Source: Candidatus Omnitrophota bacterium (GTDB taxonomy: Bacteria > Omnitrophota > Gorgyraeia > Gygaellales > Profunditerraquicolaceae). From it: a DNA stretch of 64,000 bases. The notes under the pieces were generated by a model that did not search any database, was not told where the DNA came from, and saw only the letters and a program-made list of their open reading frames with translations. This document shows, one piece after another, positions 51,860-60,518 of this stretch; within the stretch, counting starts at the first letter, position 1, and every line of letters starts with the position of its first letter. The position numbers and the translations under genes were made by a program. The stretch lies in the NCBI GenBank assembly GCA_030691865.1, contig JAUYDL010000029.1, forward strand, positions 8,998 to 72,997. The letters run 5' to 3'.

Positions 51860-53389
51860 TTACTTTATTGCTTCGTATAGCCAATCCGACCTAAAGGTCA
51901 TCTGGGTTTTTCTGTCTTTATTACTTGATATTGTTTTATCCTCATAAAAAGAATCGTCTTGATAATGCGTTGTGGATACTTCTTCAAAAATAACTCCTTC
52001 TTTAGAAGAGAAATCGTGATTTACGCCCCTTTCCACTGTCAACATACCGCCGGCTTTAAGTAATTTGACTTCCTTGCCAATCGTAACATCCATGCTTCCG
52101 TATAAAACCTGAAATGTCTCTTCTTTTTTAACATGATAATGAAAAGGGTGCTTTTGCCCGGGTAACATGATAATAAGTTTTTTGCAATATTCACGATTAA
52201 TACAATTTAAGATAGCCGCTCCCCATTCTTCATACCTATCTATCCCGTAATGGTGAGACAATTCCAAATCAATCTTTTCAGGTAAAGCTATATGGCTTTT
52301 TAAAATCACCTCTTTTAATTCTTTAATAATCTTGAGGACCTTTTCACGTAAATTTCTTATTTTTAAATCATTAAAATTGACGGCTGCGTTAGCCTTTAAG
52401 TTTCTATCAAGAATATATTCTATATATTTGGATATATCATTGGCAACGAGCTGACCTTCTTGACAAGGTATCGCATAAAAAACATAATCTTTGGTTAACT
52501 TTTCTCCTAGCTTTAGGTCAACCTTGGCAAATACCCCTCTTTTTAGCCCTTTCAAATCATTTCTTTCTTTTTCGGTTATCAGATATCGGCCTTCTTCAAC
52601 ACCATCCATTTGATAAGCATCTTGTGCGGCGCCAAGCCATTTATCTATTTGGCTAGGGACAGAAGAATAAGCGTTTATCGAGTACTTTTTCGACTCAATA
52701 ACAACATGCCTTTCAAAAACTTTTGCCCCTTTAGCAATGGCAATTTTTATGGAATCTATATTATCGGGTTCTTCGTGCGTAGAAAAACCAACCGCGATAC
52801 CCGGATAACGCTCTCTTAATAAATCAATCTGGTTTAACTGAAGATTATCCCTTTTGGTTGGATACTCACCTACACAATGCATAATACAAAGATTCTTATT
52901 CCTGTGTTCGAAGAAGGTAACCACCTGATCGATCTCTTCTAATGTAGCGCTTGCCGTAGATGCTATTATCGGCAAATCAGTTTGGGCTATTCTTTCTAAT
53001 AACGGCCAATCAGTAAAAGAACAGCTGCCGATTTTTATAACACTGAAATCATGTTTTTCTATTAGGTCTACGGATTTTTCATCAAAAGGCGTGCAAATCG
53101 GCATAAAGCCTGCGCTACAGATCTCATCTTTGAGCGCCTTAAGTTCCTTTTCACTTAAACGAGTTTCTTCGAAACGCTTAACGTATTTAATATCTGCCCT
53201 GCCCTTGGAATCCGGATGAATAAAAGTATCTAAGTTTCTGTATTGAAGCTTGAAACCAAATTTAAAATCATATTTTTTACAGGCTTTGCCTATCTCTCTA
53301 ATAATATTGATTCCGTGCTTTAAATCTCCGGAATGGTTATTGGCCAATTCAAATATGAATAATTTATTAAATATTGATGCCTTAAGCAT
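51860..53389 (-). CDS. NeuB-family synthase with C-terminal cupin domain
   Basis: A 509-residue protein. The first 270 residues are NeuB-like: LFIFELANNHSGD, FGFKLQYRNLDTF, MPICTPFDEKSVDLI, VIKIGSCSFTDWPLLERI, IASTASATLEE, and VGFSTHEEPDN with VFERHVVI. A SAF-like stretch follows (GLKRGVFAKVDLKLGEKLTKDYVFYAIP). The last 170 residues are a cupin (MLPGQKHPFHYHVKKEETFQVLYG, VERGVNHDFSSKEG). NeuB enzymes join phosphoenolpyruvate to a hexosamine to make a nonulosonic acid. ATG 53389 is chosen, with AAGAGG upstream. No CMP-sugar synthetase (NeuA) or epimerase (NeuC) is in the window. Confidence 0.88.
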   Translation of the reverse strand: MLKASIFNKLFIFELANNHSGDLKHGINIIREIGKACKKYDFKFGFKLQYRNLDTFIHPDSKGRADIKYVKRFEETRLSEKELKALKDEICSAGFMPICTPFDEKSVDLIEKHDFSVIKIGSCSFTDWPLLERIAQTDLPIIASTASATLEEIDQVVTFFEHRNKNLCIMHCVGEYPTKRDNLQLNQIDLLRERYPGIAVGFSTHEEPDNIDSIKIAIAKGAKVFERHVVIESKKYSINAYSSVPSQIDKWLGAAQDAYQMDGVEEGRYLITEKERNDLKGLKRGVFAKVDLKLGEKLTKDYVFYAIPCQEGQLVANDISKYIEYILDRNLKANAAVNFNDLKIRNLREKVLKIIKELKEVILKSHIALPEKIDLELSHHYGIDRYEEWGAAILNCINREYCKKLIIMLPGQKHPFHYHVKKEETFQVLYGSMDVTIGKEVKLLKAGGMLTVERGVNHDFSSKEGVIFEEVSTTHYQDDSFYEDKTISSNKDRKTQMTFRSDWLYEAIK

Positions 53390-53408
53390 AAACACCTCTT
53401 CTTAAATA

Positions 53409-54149
53409 TTATATATCAATACAAAGCCCATCTCTGGCGGCTATCGTGTGCTTAAAAATCTTGCGAGCGAATTCTTTAGCTGATCTTATATCGCTTTCTT
53501 TTAGGTAAACGCCGGAATCAAAATGCGCCAAAAATAATTTCTTGACTTTCCCCTGCTTAGCGATCAAAGCAGCCTGTTGGGGATTAAGATGCGGCCAATG
53601 GTTATCAATTTTACCCGGAGGCAAAGATGACTCAGTGATCAAAATATCCGCTCCTTTAGCTAATAGATCAAGATTCCTACAAGGCCCGGTATCCGTACAA
53701 AAAACTATCGCTTTATTATCTGCAAATACCCGGTATCCATAACAAGTGCCAATGTGACGGAGTTCTTTGTATTCAATATCTACCGGCAGCTTTAAATTAT
53801 TCGAAAATTCATTTACCATTAGCTTTGTCTTAAGCTTGTTAACCGGCATTGAATAAGGGGCATTGATAATAACCTTAAATAACCTCTTTACCCCCTTGGG
53901 GCCAAAAACCTTAATTCCCTGGATAAAATTAAATTTAGCTAAAGCGTGTAATCCGATGATATGGTCTAAATGGAAATGGCTAAGTAAAACTATGATTGGC
54001 TTATTTTCTTTTATATATTGATCAAGCTTATAGAATCCGCCCCCGGCGTCAAAAACAATATAAGCCTGATTCGTATCCAGCAAAATACAAAGCGTATTGC
54101 CTAGGGCCGTATCATACCAACCGCTTGTTCCTAAGAAATGTAGTTTCAT
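53409..54149 (-). CDS. MBL-fold metallo-hydrolase (RNase Z-like)
   Basis: A 246-residue protein: MKLHFLGTSGWYDT start, metal motif LLSHFHLDHIIG (HxHxDH), H116-type RHIGTCYGYRVF, CTDTGPCRN and LFLAHFDSG. It is close to the RNase Z/PqsE-like branch. In the operon its overlap with rfbG (4 bp) suggests a job in sugar or lipid metabolism rather than tRNA processing. The substrate is unknown. Confidence 0.85.
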   Translation of the reverse strand: MKLHFLGTSGWYDTALGNTLCILLDTNQAYIVFDAGGGFYKLDQYIKENKPIIVLLSHFHLDHIIGLHALAKFNFIQGIKVFGPKGVKRLFKVIINAPYSMPVNKLKTKLMVNEFSNNLKLPVDIEYKELRHIGTCYGYRVFADNKAIVFCTDTGPCRNLDLLAKGADILITESSLPPGKIDNHWPHLNPQQAALIAKQGKVKKLFLAHFDSGVYLKESDIRSAKEFARKIFKHTIAARDGLCIDI

Positions 54150-55129
54150 GCCTGATTAAAATATTCCGCGTACCATTTGCCAGTTTTGCGAAGGCCTTCT
54201 CTTAGGCTATAGCTAGGCTTCCAGCCTAAAATGCGTCGGGCTTTTGCGGAAGAAAGATACTGTTTTTTTATTTCATATCTAGCTGTATTTATGATTTTAT
54301 AATTTAATTTCTTTGCGCCGGGATAAAATTTACCGATTTCCTTTAATAGTTTAATTACCGTCACCGGCTTCTCATCACTTAAATTAAAAGCTTCTCCGAA
54401 GAGTTTGCGCCTGGTCAATAGCTCAGCTATCCGAATATAACCAGCGACGATATCATCAATGTAAACATAATCGCGCACAAACTTTCCATCGCTGCGTATC
54501 TTTAATTTTTTATTTAAAACCAAACTTCGCATGGCATCCGGTATAAGCCGGCTGAAATTAAAATCTCCCGGGCCGTATATATTGCCGCACCTGGTGATTG
54601 CTACCGGTAAATTATAGGTGTGCGCGTAAGTATAAGCGATCAGGTCAGCGCAGCTTTTAGACACGTCATAAGGGTGATTACCTTGTAATGGCGCATCTTC
54701 CTTATATGGTAAATTTTTATGGGCTCCGTATGCCTTATCGCTTGAAGCGATAATAATTGACTGAATATTTTTAGAATTCCTGCATGCTTCCAGAATATTC
54801 CAGGTGCCTTCGATATTCGCGGAAAAAGTCTTTAATGGATTAAAATGGCATTTACCTACAATCGCCTCAGCTGCCAGATGGAATACCAGATTAATTTTAT
54901 TTTTATTTATAATCCTTTCAACTAATTTATAATTAACTACGCTGCCTTTAATTACAGCGATCTTCCCATAGTCAGCTTTAGTTAAAACAGTCTTTTTCCT
55001 TCTGACCTTGATATCTAAACCAAATATTTTTGCACCCGAAGAGGCAAGCGCCTTAGTAAGATTAGAACCCAGAAATCCCTCAAAACCTGTAATTAATACT
55101 TTTTTGCCTTTCCAAAATTTATTATTCAT
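54146..55129 (-). CDS. rfbG: CDP-glucose 4,6-dehydratase
   Basis: A 327-residue SDR dehydratase: KKVLITGFEGFLGSNLTKAL (NAD site), VFHLAAEAIVGKCHFNPLKTFSANIEGTWNILEACR, IIIASSDKAYG, and the catalytic YDVSKSCADLIAYTYA. TRCGNIYGPGDFNFSRLIPDAMRSL is typical of RfbG. It turns CDP-glucose into CDP-4-keto-6-deoxyglucose, the substrate of RfbH. It is slightly shorter than the usual 355-360. It starts 9 bp after rfbF and overlaps the MBL gene by 4 bp. Confidence 0.93.
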   Translation of the reverse strand: MNNKFWKGKKVLITGFEGFLGSNLTKALASSGAKIFGLDIKVRRKKTVLTKADYGKIAVIKGSVVNYKLVERIINKNKINLVFHLAAEAIVGKCHFNPLKTFSANIEGTWNILEACRNSKNIQSIIIASSDKAYGAHKNLPYKEDAPLQGNHPYDVSKSCADLIAYTYAHTYNLPVAITRCGNIYGPGDFNFSRLIPDAMRSLVLNKKLKIRSDGKFVRDYVYIDDIVAGYIRIAELLTRRKLFGEAFNLSDEKPVTVIKLLKEIGKFYPGAKKLNYKIINTARYEIKKQYLSSAKARRILGWKPSYSLREGLRKTGKWYAEYFNQA

Positions 55130-55138
55130 TACTCCTGC

Positions 55139-55915
55139 TTAATCCTTCCATTTTTTCCATGGCGCTTTACCCTCATCCCAGGACGCCTCTAACTCAGATC
55201 TGTCTCTTAATGTATCCATACACTTCCAAAAACCATTGTGCTTAAATGCGGCTAGCTGTTTAGCATCCGCCATATCTTTTAAAGAATCAAATTCCCACAC
55301 AGTTTCATCTCCACTGATATAATTAAAAACTTCCGGCTCAAGCACAAAAAATCCACCGTTAATCCAAGAGCCATCGCCTTTGGGTTTTTCAAGAAAAGAA
55401 TTAACCACCCCTGCTTCTTTCATGCTTAAAGCGCCAAACCTTCCGGCAAGCTGCACAGCGGTAACGGTCGCGGATTTTCCGCTGGCTTTATGAAACTTCA
55501 CCAACTCTTTAATATTAACATCACTCACCCCATCGCCATAGGTCATCATAAATGTTTCATTGCCTATGTATTTACGAATACGTTTTAGGCGGCCACCAGT
55601 CATTGTTTCAAGCCCGGTATCAACCAGGGTAATCTTCCACGGCTCAGATGATGTGGTGTGAACCTTAACCTCGTTTTTCTTTAAATCAATGGTAACGTCG
55701 CTCATATGCATAAAATAATGCGAGAAATATTCTTTCAGCATATAGCTTTTATATCCCAGGCAGATAATAAAATCATTAAAGCCAAAATGGGAATACATCT
55801 TCATAATATGCCAAATAATCGGCTTGTTGCCAATTTCCACCATCGGCTTAGGAATATTAGTAGTTTCCTCGCTAAGCCTCGTCCCTCTGCCACCTGCTAA
55901 AATGACTACTTTCAT
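55139..55915 (-). CDS. rfbF: Glucose-1-phosphate cytidylyltransferase
   Basis: Makes CDP-glucose from CTP and glucose-1-phosphate, the first step of CDP-dideoxyhexose synthesis. The 258 residues are full length: VVILAGGRGTRLSEETTNIPKPMVEIGNKPIIWHIMKMY, YKSYMLKEYF, TYGDGVSDVNI and GFWKCMDTLRDRSELE. It is the first gene of the rfbF-rfbG pair; an AAGGGAGG site precedes the ATG. The DUF4143 gene lies immediately upstream and interrupts the larger operon. Confidence 0.96.
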   Translation of the reverse strand: MKVVILAGGRGTRLSEETTNIPKPMVEIGNKPIIWHIMKMYSHFGFNDFIICLGYKSYMLKEYFSHYFMHMSDVTIDLKKNEVKVHTTSSEPWKITLVDTGLETMTGGRLKRIRKYIGNETFMMTYGDGVSDVNIKELVKFHKASGKSATVTAVQLAGRFGALSMKEAGVVNSFLEKPKGDGSWINGGFFVLEPEVFNYISGDETVWEFDSLKDMADAKQLAAFKHNGFWKCMDTLRDRSELEASWDEGKAPWKKWKD

Positions 55916-55925
55916 CTGCCCTCCC

Positions 55926-57251
55926 TTAAGATGCTTCCTGAGCCAATCTTCTCATCTGGCCTGTCATATACAGCGGTAATGTTAATACCTTATCGCATAA
56001 GGATAGCTTCTCCTGCGAAAAACGTATACCAAACGGAGGCTTCTTTTCTTTTATAAATAGTTTTAACGATTTAAGCGTGCCCGTTTTACCTGCTTTAACC
56101 TCCACCGGCAATATTAGAGAATCTAACGCCACAACATAATCAACCTCTGCTGAACTATTTTTTTTATCACGCGCCCAAAAAAACAGCCCGCGCTCTAAAT
56201 AACTATCAGTTTGAGCCCTTAATTCCTGGCCAATAAACTGCTCTGTTACGGCGCCGGCGTTAATCTGAATAAAATCATTCGTTAGTGTAAGCTTGGTTTG
56301 CAGGCCACAGGCATTCTGCATTAGGCCTACATCAAGAAAGTTTAATTTAAATTTCATTTCATTAATTTGCGCTTCCAAAGGAAGCCCTGAAGCGGCAGTC
56401 GCGTATACCGGATAAATAATACCGGCTAATTTTAAAAGGTTAAGTGCCTGTTTAATATCCCTTGATTTGCTGTCCGGATCAATATTCGAATACTTGATGC
56501 GATCCCCAACCAGGCGCGGAGCTTCATCTAATACCTTTTGCAAATATTTATGCTCGGAAGATTTAGCGTATTTCCCAAAATCACTCCGATACGTTTGAAG
56601 CAATGAATTCTGGATTCGCTGACAATTTAAAAAATTCTTGCTTTCTAGATACTCTTTAACTACAGCCGGCATGCCCCCCACAATAAGGTATATCCGCAAC
56701 AGATCCAACAATTTCTTATGCACCGCGCCATCGATTACGCTATTCAAGCTTATCTGGCCCAAATAATGACGCAACTGCTCATTCCCCGAAGCCGTTAAAA
56801 ACTCAAGCCATGATAAAGGCTCAAGATATATAAACTGAACTCTGCCTACCGGCATTCTAAAATTTGAATTGTTAAGGGCAAATTCCATCAATGAACCTGC
56901 CCCGATAACAGCAAGTTTATTGTACTTTTCCTTGAAATACCGCAGAGCCATTATCGCGTTTGGGCATTCCTGTATCTCATCAAGAAAAAGCAATGTTTTC
57001 CCTGCTTCTATGGTTTGACCCGTAAGCAACTGCAATTTATTAATAATCTCAATAGGATCAAGCGTAGTGAAACACTGCTTAAGTTCAGGCCTAAATTCGA
57101 AGTTGACGACAACTAAATTTTTGAATGCCTTCTTCCCAAACTCTTCTACAATATAACTCTTGCCTACTTGCCGCGCGCCTCGCAATAATAAGGGCAACCT
57201 ATCAATACGCTCTTTCCAATTAAATAAATCATTCTCTATATCTCTTTTCAT
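55926..57251 (-). CDS. DUF4143-type AAA ATPase
   Basis: A 441-residue protein of the AAA_14/DUF4143 family. Walker A is LLRGARQVGKSYIVEEFG, Walker B LLFLDEIQECPNAIM, sensor-like AVIGAGSLMEFAL, then VQFIYLEPLSWLEFL. The C-terminal DUF4143 part has SAEVDYVVALDSLILPVEVKAGKTG, a PD-(D/E)xK-like endonuclease patch. I start at ATG 57251; the longer start would run through a likely promoter. The role of the family is uncertain, perhaps defence. It breaks the polysaccharide operon, and a shorter relative is at 63065. Confidence 0.9.
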   Translation of the reverse strand: MKRDIENDLFNWKERIDRLPLLLRGARQVGKSYIVEEFGKKAFKNLVVVNFEFRPELKQCFTTLDPIEIINKLQLLTGQTIEAGKTLLFLDEIQECPNAIMALRYFKEKYNKLAVIGAGSLMEFALNNSNFRMPVGRVQFIYLEPLSWLEFLTASGNEQLRHYLGQISLNSVIDGAVHKKLLDLLRIYLIVGGMPAVVKEYLESKNFLNCQRIQNSLLQTYRSDFGKYAKSSEHKYLQKVLDEAPRLVGDRIKYSNIDPDSKSRDIKQALNLLKLAGIIYPVYATAASGLPLEAQINEMKFKLNFLDVGLMQNACGLQTKLTLTNDFIQINAGAVTEQFIGQELRAQTDSYLERGLFFWARDKKNSSAEVDYVVALDSLILPVEVKAGKTGTLKSLKLFIKEKKPPFGIRFSQEKLSLCDKVLTLPLYMTGQMRRLAQEAS

Positions 57252-57269
57252 AGTATATCCTTTCCAACT

Positions 57270-57319
57270 ATGGCTAATATCCAAGGATATAATATAACAA
57301 TTTTGGCTATAATACAAGG
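57270..57319 (-). promoter_or_regulatory. Direct-repeat operator upstream of the DUF4143 gene
   Basis: Minus strand CCTTGTATTATAGCCA and CCTTGGATATTAGCCA match at 13 of 16 positions and are 34 bp apart, centred on an A/T-rich stretch with TATTAT boxes. The pair could be a repressor site for the DUF4143 gene. Confidence 0.5.
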
Positions 57320-57355
57320 TAAATCGGACATTTCCTTATTAGATGAGTTCATATT

Positions 57356-58588
57356 TTACACTTCACCTTTTTGCTCTGAATCAAACTTAGAATACAAGGC
57401 AACCGTCAATCCCAACACAACCCAAAAAAGAAAGCTCAGCTGAAAAGAATACAGATGGACTTCAAAAAAACTGTGCACCAAGAATCCCAACAATCCCGCA
57501 GTTAGGCCAACCAAAAGAAAATAGTTTAGCGACCTGGCAGCACTTAAGCTCACTTTAATACTTCGATAAAAAACATACCCCACAAACAAAAGAAAACACA
57601 ATAAAGAAAAAATCCCTGACTCAGCCCACATCTGAAGATAGCAATTGTGTGCATAATAAGTACCGAAATTATTAGTGTAGAAAGCACAGTAATCCATAAA
57701 AGTTCCAACCCCCTTACCGAGAAAAGGATTTTCTTTAATCATTCCCCAAGCACCGTGAGAAAGAATAAATCTATTGCTATCCCCTCTATTCCGAAAGAAA
57801 AATAAAGCAAACCCTATTAACGGCACACAGAAAACATAGCTAAATGAAAACAAAACCCAAAATACTTTTTTCAAACGGCAATAATTAGTTAACAGGGTTA
57901 CAAAAATTAAACCTGATATAATACCTAACCACCCACCTCTGCAAAGAGTCCAAAAAGAAGACAGAATAAGCATGGCGGTAATCAAAAGAAGGCACAATTT
58001 GGCCACAAGGCCATGGTTTGGCTTCCTATAGCCAAAGCCATAACCAAAACCAAAACTCAAAACAATAGGAATAACACAGCTTAAATACGCTGCCAAACCA
58101 TTTTGATTTTTAAAAGGGCCTATACTAGGTACCGAAAAACCACCTGAAACTCTCCCTCTCAAGAATTCAAACCCAAGAAACTTTTGCGTAAAAACTGTAA
58201 GCCCCACCAATGTTGCGCTGAACAAAAAAACATACACTGCCTTAACAATGCGCCTAGCATCCTGGAATGTATCAATTATTGCCCAAAGAAACAAAGGAAA
58301 CCGGCCCCATTTCATAAAAAGCACTTTTAAACTTTTACCAACTAACGGCCCGCTGTTAAGCAGCGATAAATCCATAAAAACAAAAAAAGCCAAAAGAAAT
58401 AAAAACAACACCTTATTAGCTTTTATACTGGTAAAATCCGGGGACAAAATCTTCTTAATCAAAAAGAATACGATTGCCATGCCGGCAAAAGTCCCAATCA
58501 TGGTTATAGAAATGGGGATGGAAAAAATCACCCCGTAAATCAAATATTCAACTGCTACGTCTAAAAATCTTAATATTTTTAATTTCAT
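57356..58588 (-). CDS. O-antigen ligase family protein 2
   Basis: A 410-residue polytopic protein with about 12 membrane segments. SFWTLCRGGWLGIISGLIFV holds the conserved RGG, and NPFLGKGVGTFMDYCAFYTNNFGTYYAHNCYLQMWAESGIFSLL is the periplasmic Wzy_C signature. It overlaps capD by 4 bp. A second family member is at 31094, so one may polymerise and one may ligate, but sequence does not show which. Confidence 0.9.
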   Translation of the reverse strand: MKLKILRFLDVAVEYLIYGVIFSIPISITMIGTFAGMAIVFFLIKKILSPDFTSIKANKVLFLFLLAFFVFMDLSLLNSGPLVGKSLKVLFMKWGRFPLFLWAIIDTFQDARRIVKAVYVFLFSATLVGLTVFTQKFLGFEFLRGRVSGGFSVPSIGPFKNQNGLAAYLSCVIPIVLSFGFGYGFGYRKPNHGLVAKLCLLLITAMLILSSFWTLCRGGWLGIISGLIFVTLLTNYCRLKKVFWVLFSFSYVFCVPLIGFALFFFRNRGDSNRFILSHGAWGMIKENPFLGKGVGTFMDYCAFYTNNFGTYYAHNCYLQMWAESGIFSLLCFLLFVGYVFYRSIKVSLSAARSLNYFLLVGLTAGLLGFLVHSFFEVHLYSFQLSFLFWVVLGLTVALYSKFDSEQKGEV

Positions 58589-60411
58589 AGCGATATTATC
58601 TCATGCAATTTCTTAACCGTTCCCAGCCCATCCATTACATTTACTATCCTTTCTAATTCTTTTATTTTACGCCTTAATACCCGCGGGTCAAAATAATCCG
58701 ACTGGGCAATATAGATCTTATCCGCCTTAGTAGCTTTATCCTTTTCGCTATTTAACAAGGTCTCCTCAAAAAGTTTCTCTCCCGGCCGCAGGCCAATAAA
58801 TTTTATCTTTATGTCTTCTTCAGGCACCAGGCCATGAAGAGAAATCAACTCTTTTGCCAAATCCAATATCTTAATCTGCTCCCCCATATCCAAAATAAAT
58901 ATCTCTCCTGCCTTGCCCATGGCCCCGGCCTGCAAAACAAGCTGGCTTGCCTCATTAATACTCATAAAGTATCTTTTAACTTCAGGATGAGTTAATGTTA
59001 CGGGGCCGCCTTCTTCAATCTGTTTCTTAAATAAAGGGACAACGCTTCCATCAGAACCTAATACATTTCCAAACCTAACCGCCATAAATTTAGTCTTACT
59101 CATTTTAGCCTTAGACTGCAAAACCATCTCCGCTATCCTTTTGGTAATACCCATCACACTTGTCGGGTTTACCGCTTTATCCGTAGAAATAAGAATAAAC
59201 CTTTCTACCTTGTAATGATCCGAGGCGTAGATAAGGTTTCGGCTTCCAATAATATTATTCTTTACCGCTGACACAGGATTCTCTTCCATAAGGGGGACAT
59301 GCTTATGGGCTGCCGCGTGGAATACAACTTGCGGCTTATAAAGCGAAAACACACTCTTCAGCAGGCCTATATCTTTTATATCCCCGATTATAGTTCTAAA
59401 CTTAATCTGGGGGTATTTTGTCAAAAATTCAATCCCTAAATAATAAACATCATTCTCATTATGGTCAAATAACAAGATCTCCCTGGGGCTAAAATTCACT
59501 ATTTGCCTGCAAAGAGCTGAACCTATCGAGCCGCCCGCGCCGGTAACCAAAACTACCTTCCCGGATAGGTAACCCTTAATCTCATTTTCATTGATATTAA
59601 CTGTCTCTCTGCCAAGAAGATCTTCCGGCTTAACATCTCTGGGCTTAACTTCTAAATCGCCATTGAGTATCTTTTGTAAGCCCGGAACTATCCGGATTTT
59701 TACAGAAGGTATTTGGCAATTTGAAATAATACTCCTGATTATTTCGCCTTTAGCAGAAGGAATGGCTATAATAACCTCATTAATTCCATATTTTTCAACA
59801 ACTGAAGATATATCACTGCAGGCCCCTAAAATACTTACGCCTTGAATACGCAGATTCTTCTTATTTCGATCATCATCAATAAAACCGATTATTTCTATAT
59901 TGGTTTTAAGATTATTACGCGCCTCCCTCAACACCATCACTCCGGCTTCTCCTGCCCCTACAATAATAGCCCTTTTTCGTTTACTTCCTATGGCAGGGCG
60001 GAATTTCTCCCGCAATAGCCTGGTAACAAAACGGATTCCCGCCACAAAGCAGAAACTCAAAATACAATCCAAAGCAAAGATTGAACGCGGAAAACCGGCA
60101 AAAGTATAGAAAAAAGCAACAACTGGAATAAAACAGAGCGTGGCTAAAACATGCGCCTTTGCTATTCTCCAGATATCATCTATGCTGGCATACTTCCATA
60201 AACCGGAATAAAGGCCAAAATATCCAAGAATAACCATTTTAATAGAGATGAGAATAGGGAGAGTTTTGAGAATCACCTGCCAATAGCTGCCATCAATTTT
60301 AAAATCAAAACGCAGATAAAAAGCAAGTATATAGGCGCAAATCACCAAAGCTAAATGAATAGTTATGATAATTAAACGCCGGAATTTGTAAGCTAAGACT
60401 TTTACTTTCAT
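58585..60411 (-). CDS. Nucleoside-diphosphate-sugar 4,6-dehydratase (CapD/WbpM/PglF-like)
   Basis: A 608-residue protein with four N-terminal membrane segments, a NAD-binding module (RAIIVGAGEAGVMVLREARN) and the SDR dehydratase core: LVTGAGGSIGSALCRQI, DHNENDVYYL, VFHAAAHKHVPLMEENPVSAVKNNIIGSRNL, ISTDKAVNPTSVMGITKR and RFGNVLGSDGSVVPLFKKQIEEGGPVTLTHPEVKRYFMS. The ST(D/M)K type active site is of the large 4,6-dehydratases. It converts a UDP-HexNAc to the 4-keto-6-deoxy form. A TATAAT box ends 8 nt before its ATG with no ribosome binding site. Confidence 0.94.
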   Translation of the reverse strand: MKVKVLAYKFRRLIIITIHLALVICAYILAFYLRFDFKIDGSYWQVILKTLPILISIKMVILGYFGLYSGLWKYASIDDIWRIAKAHVLATLCFIPVVAFFYTFAGFPRSIFALDCILSFCFVAGIRFVTRLLREKFRPAIGSKRKRAIIVGAGEAGVMVLREARNNLKTNIEIIGFIDDDRNKKNLRIQGVSILGACSDISSVVEKYGINEVIIAIPSAKGEIIRSIISNCQIPSVKIRIVPGLQKILNGDLEVKPRDVKPEDLLGRETVNINENEIKGYLSGKVVLVTGAGGSIGSALCRQIVNFSPREILLFDHNENDVYYLGIEFLTKYPQIKFRTIIGDIKDIGLLKSVFSLYKPQVVFHAAAHKHVPLMEENPVSAVKNNIIGSRNLIYASDHYKVERFILISTDKAVNPTSVMGITKRIAEMVLQSKAKMSKTKFMAVRFGNVLGSDGSVVPLFKKQIEEGGPVTLTHPEVKRYFMSINEASQLVLQAGAMGKAGEIFILDMGEQIKILDLAKELISLHGLVPEEDIKIKFIGLRPGEKLFEETLLNSEKDKATKADKIYIAQSDYFDPRVLRRKIKELERIVNVMDGLGTVKKLHEIISL

Positions 60412-60419
60412 AGTCTTAT

Positions 60420-60447
60420 ATTATATACCAAAATATAGTTTTAGCAA
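60420..60447 (-). promoter_or_regulatory. Promoter of capD, probably leaderless
   Basis: TTGCTA (60442-60447), 16-base spacer, TATAAT (60420-60425) on the minus strand. Exactly 8 bases separate it from the ATG at 60411 and no Shine-Dalgarno is present. Confidence 0.55.
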
Positions 60448-60459
60448 TTGCAAATCAAA

Positions 60460-60512
60460 GGGGACGGTTCTATTTTTCCAGAATTTGATTCGTGAAAAAT
60501 AGAACCGTCCCC
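60460..60512. repeat. REP-like palindrome, GGGGACGGTTC family, copy 9
   Basis: Arms GGGGACGGTTCTATTTTTC and GAAAAATAGAACCGTCCCC. It sits between capD and the sugar transferase gene. Confidence 0.92.
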
Positions 60513-60518
60513 TTTTAT

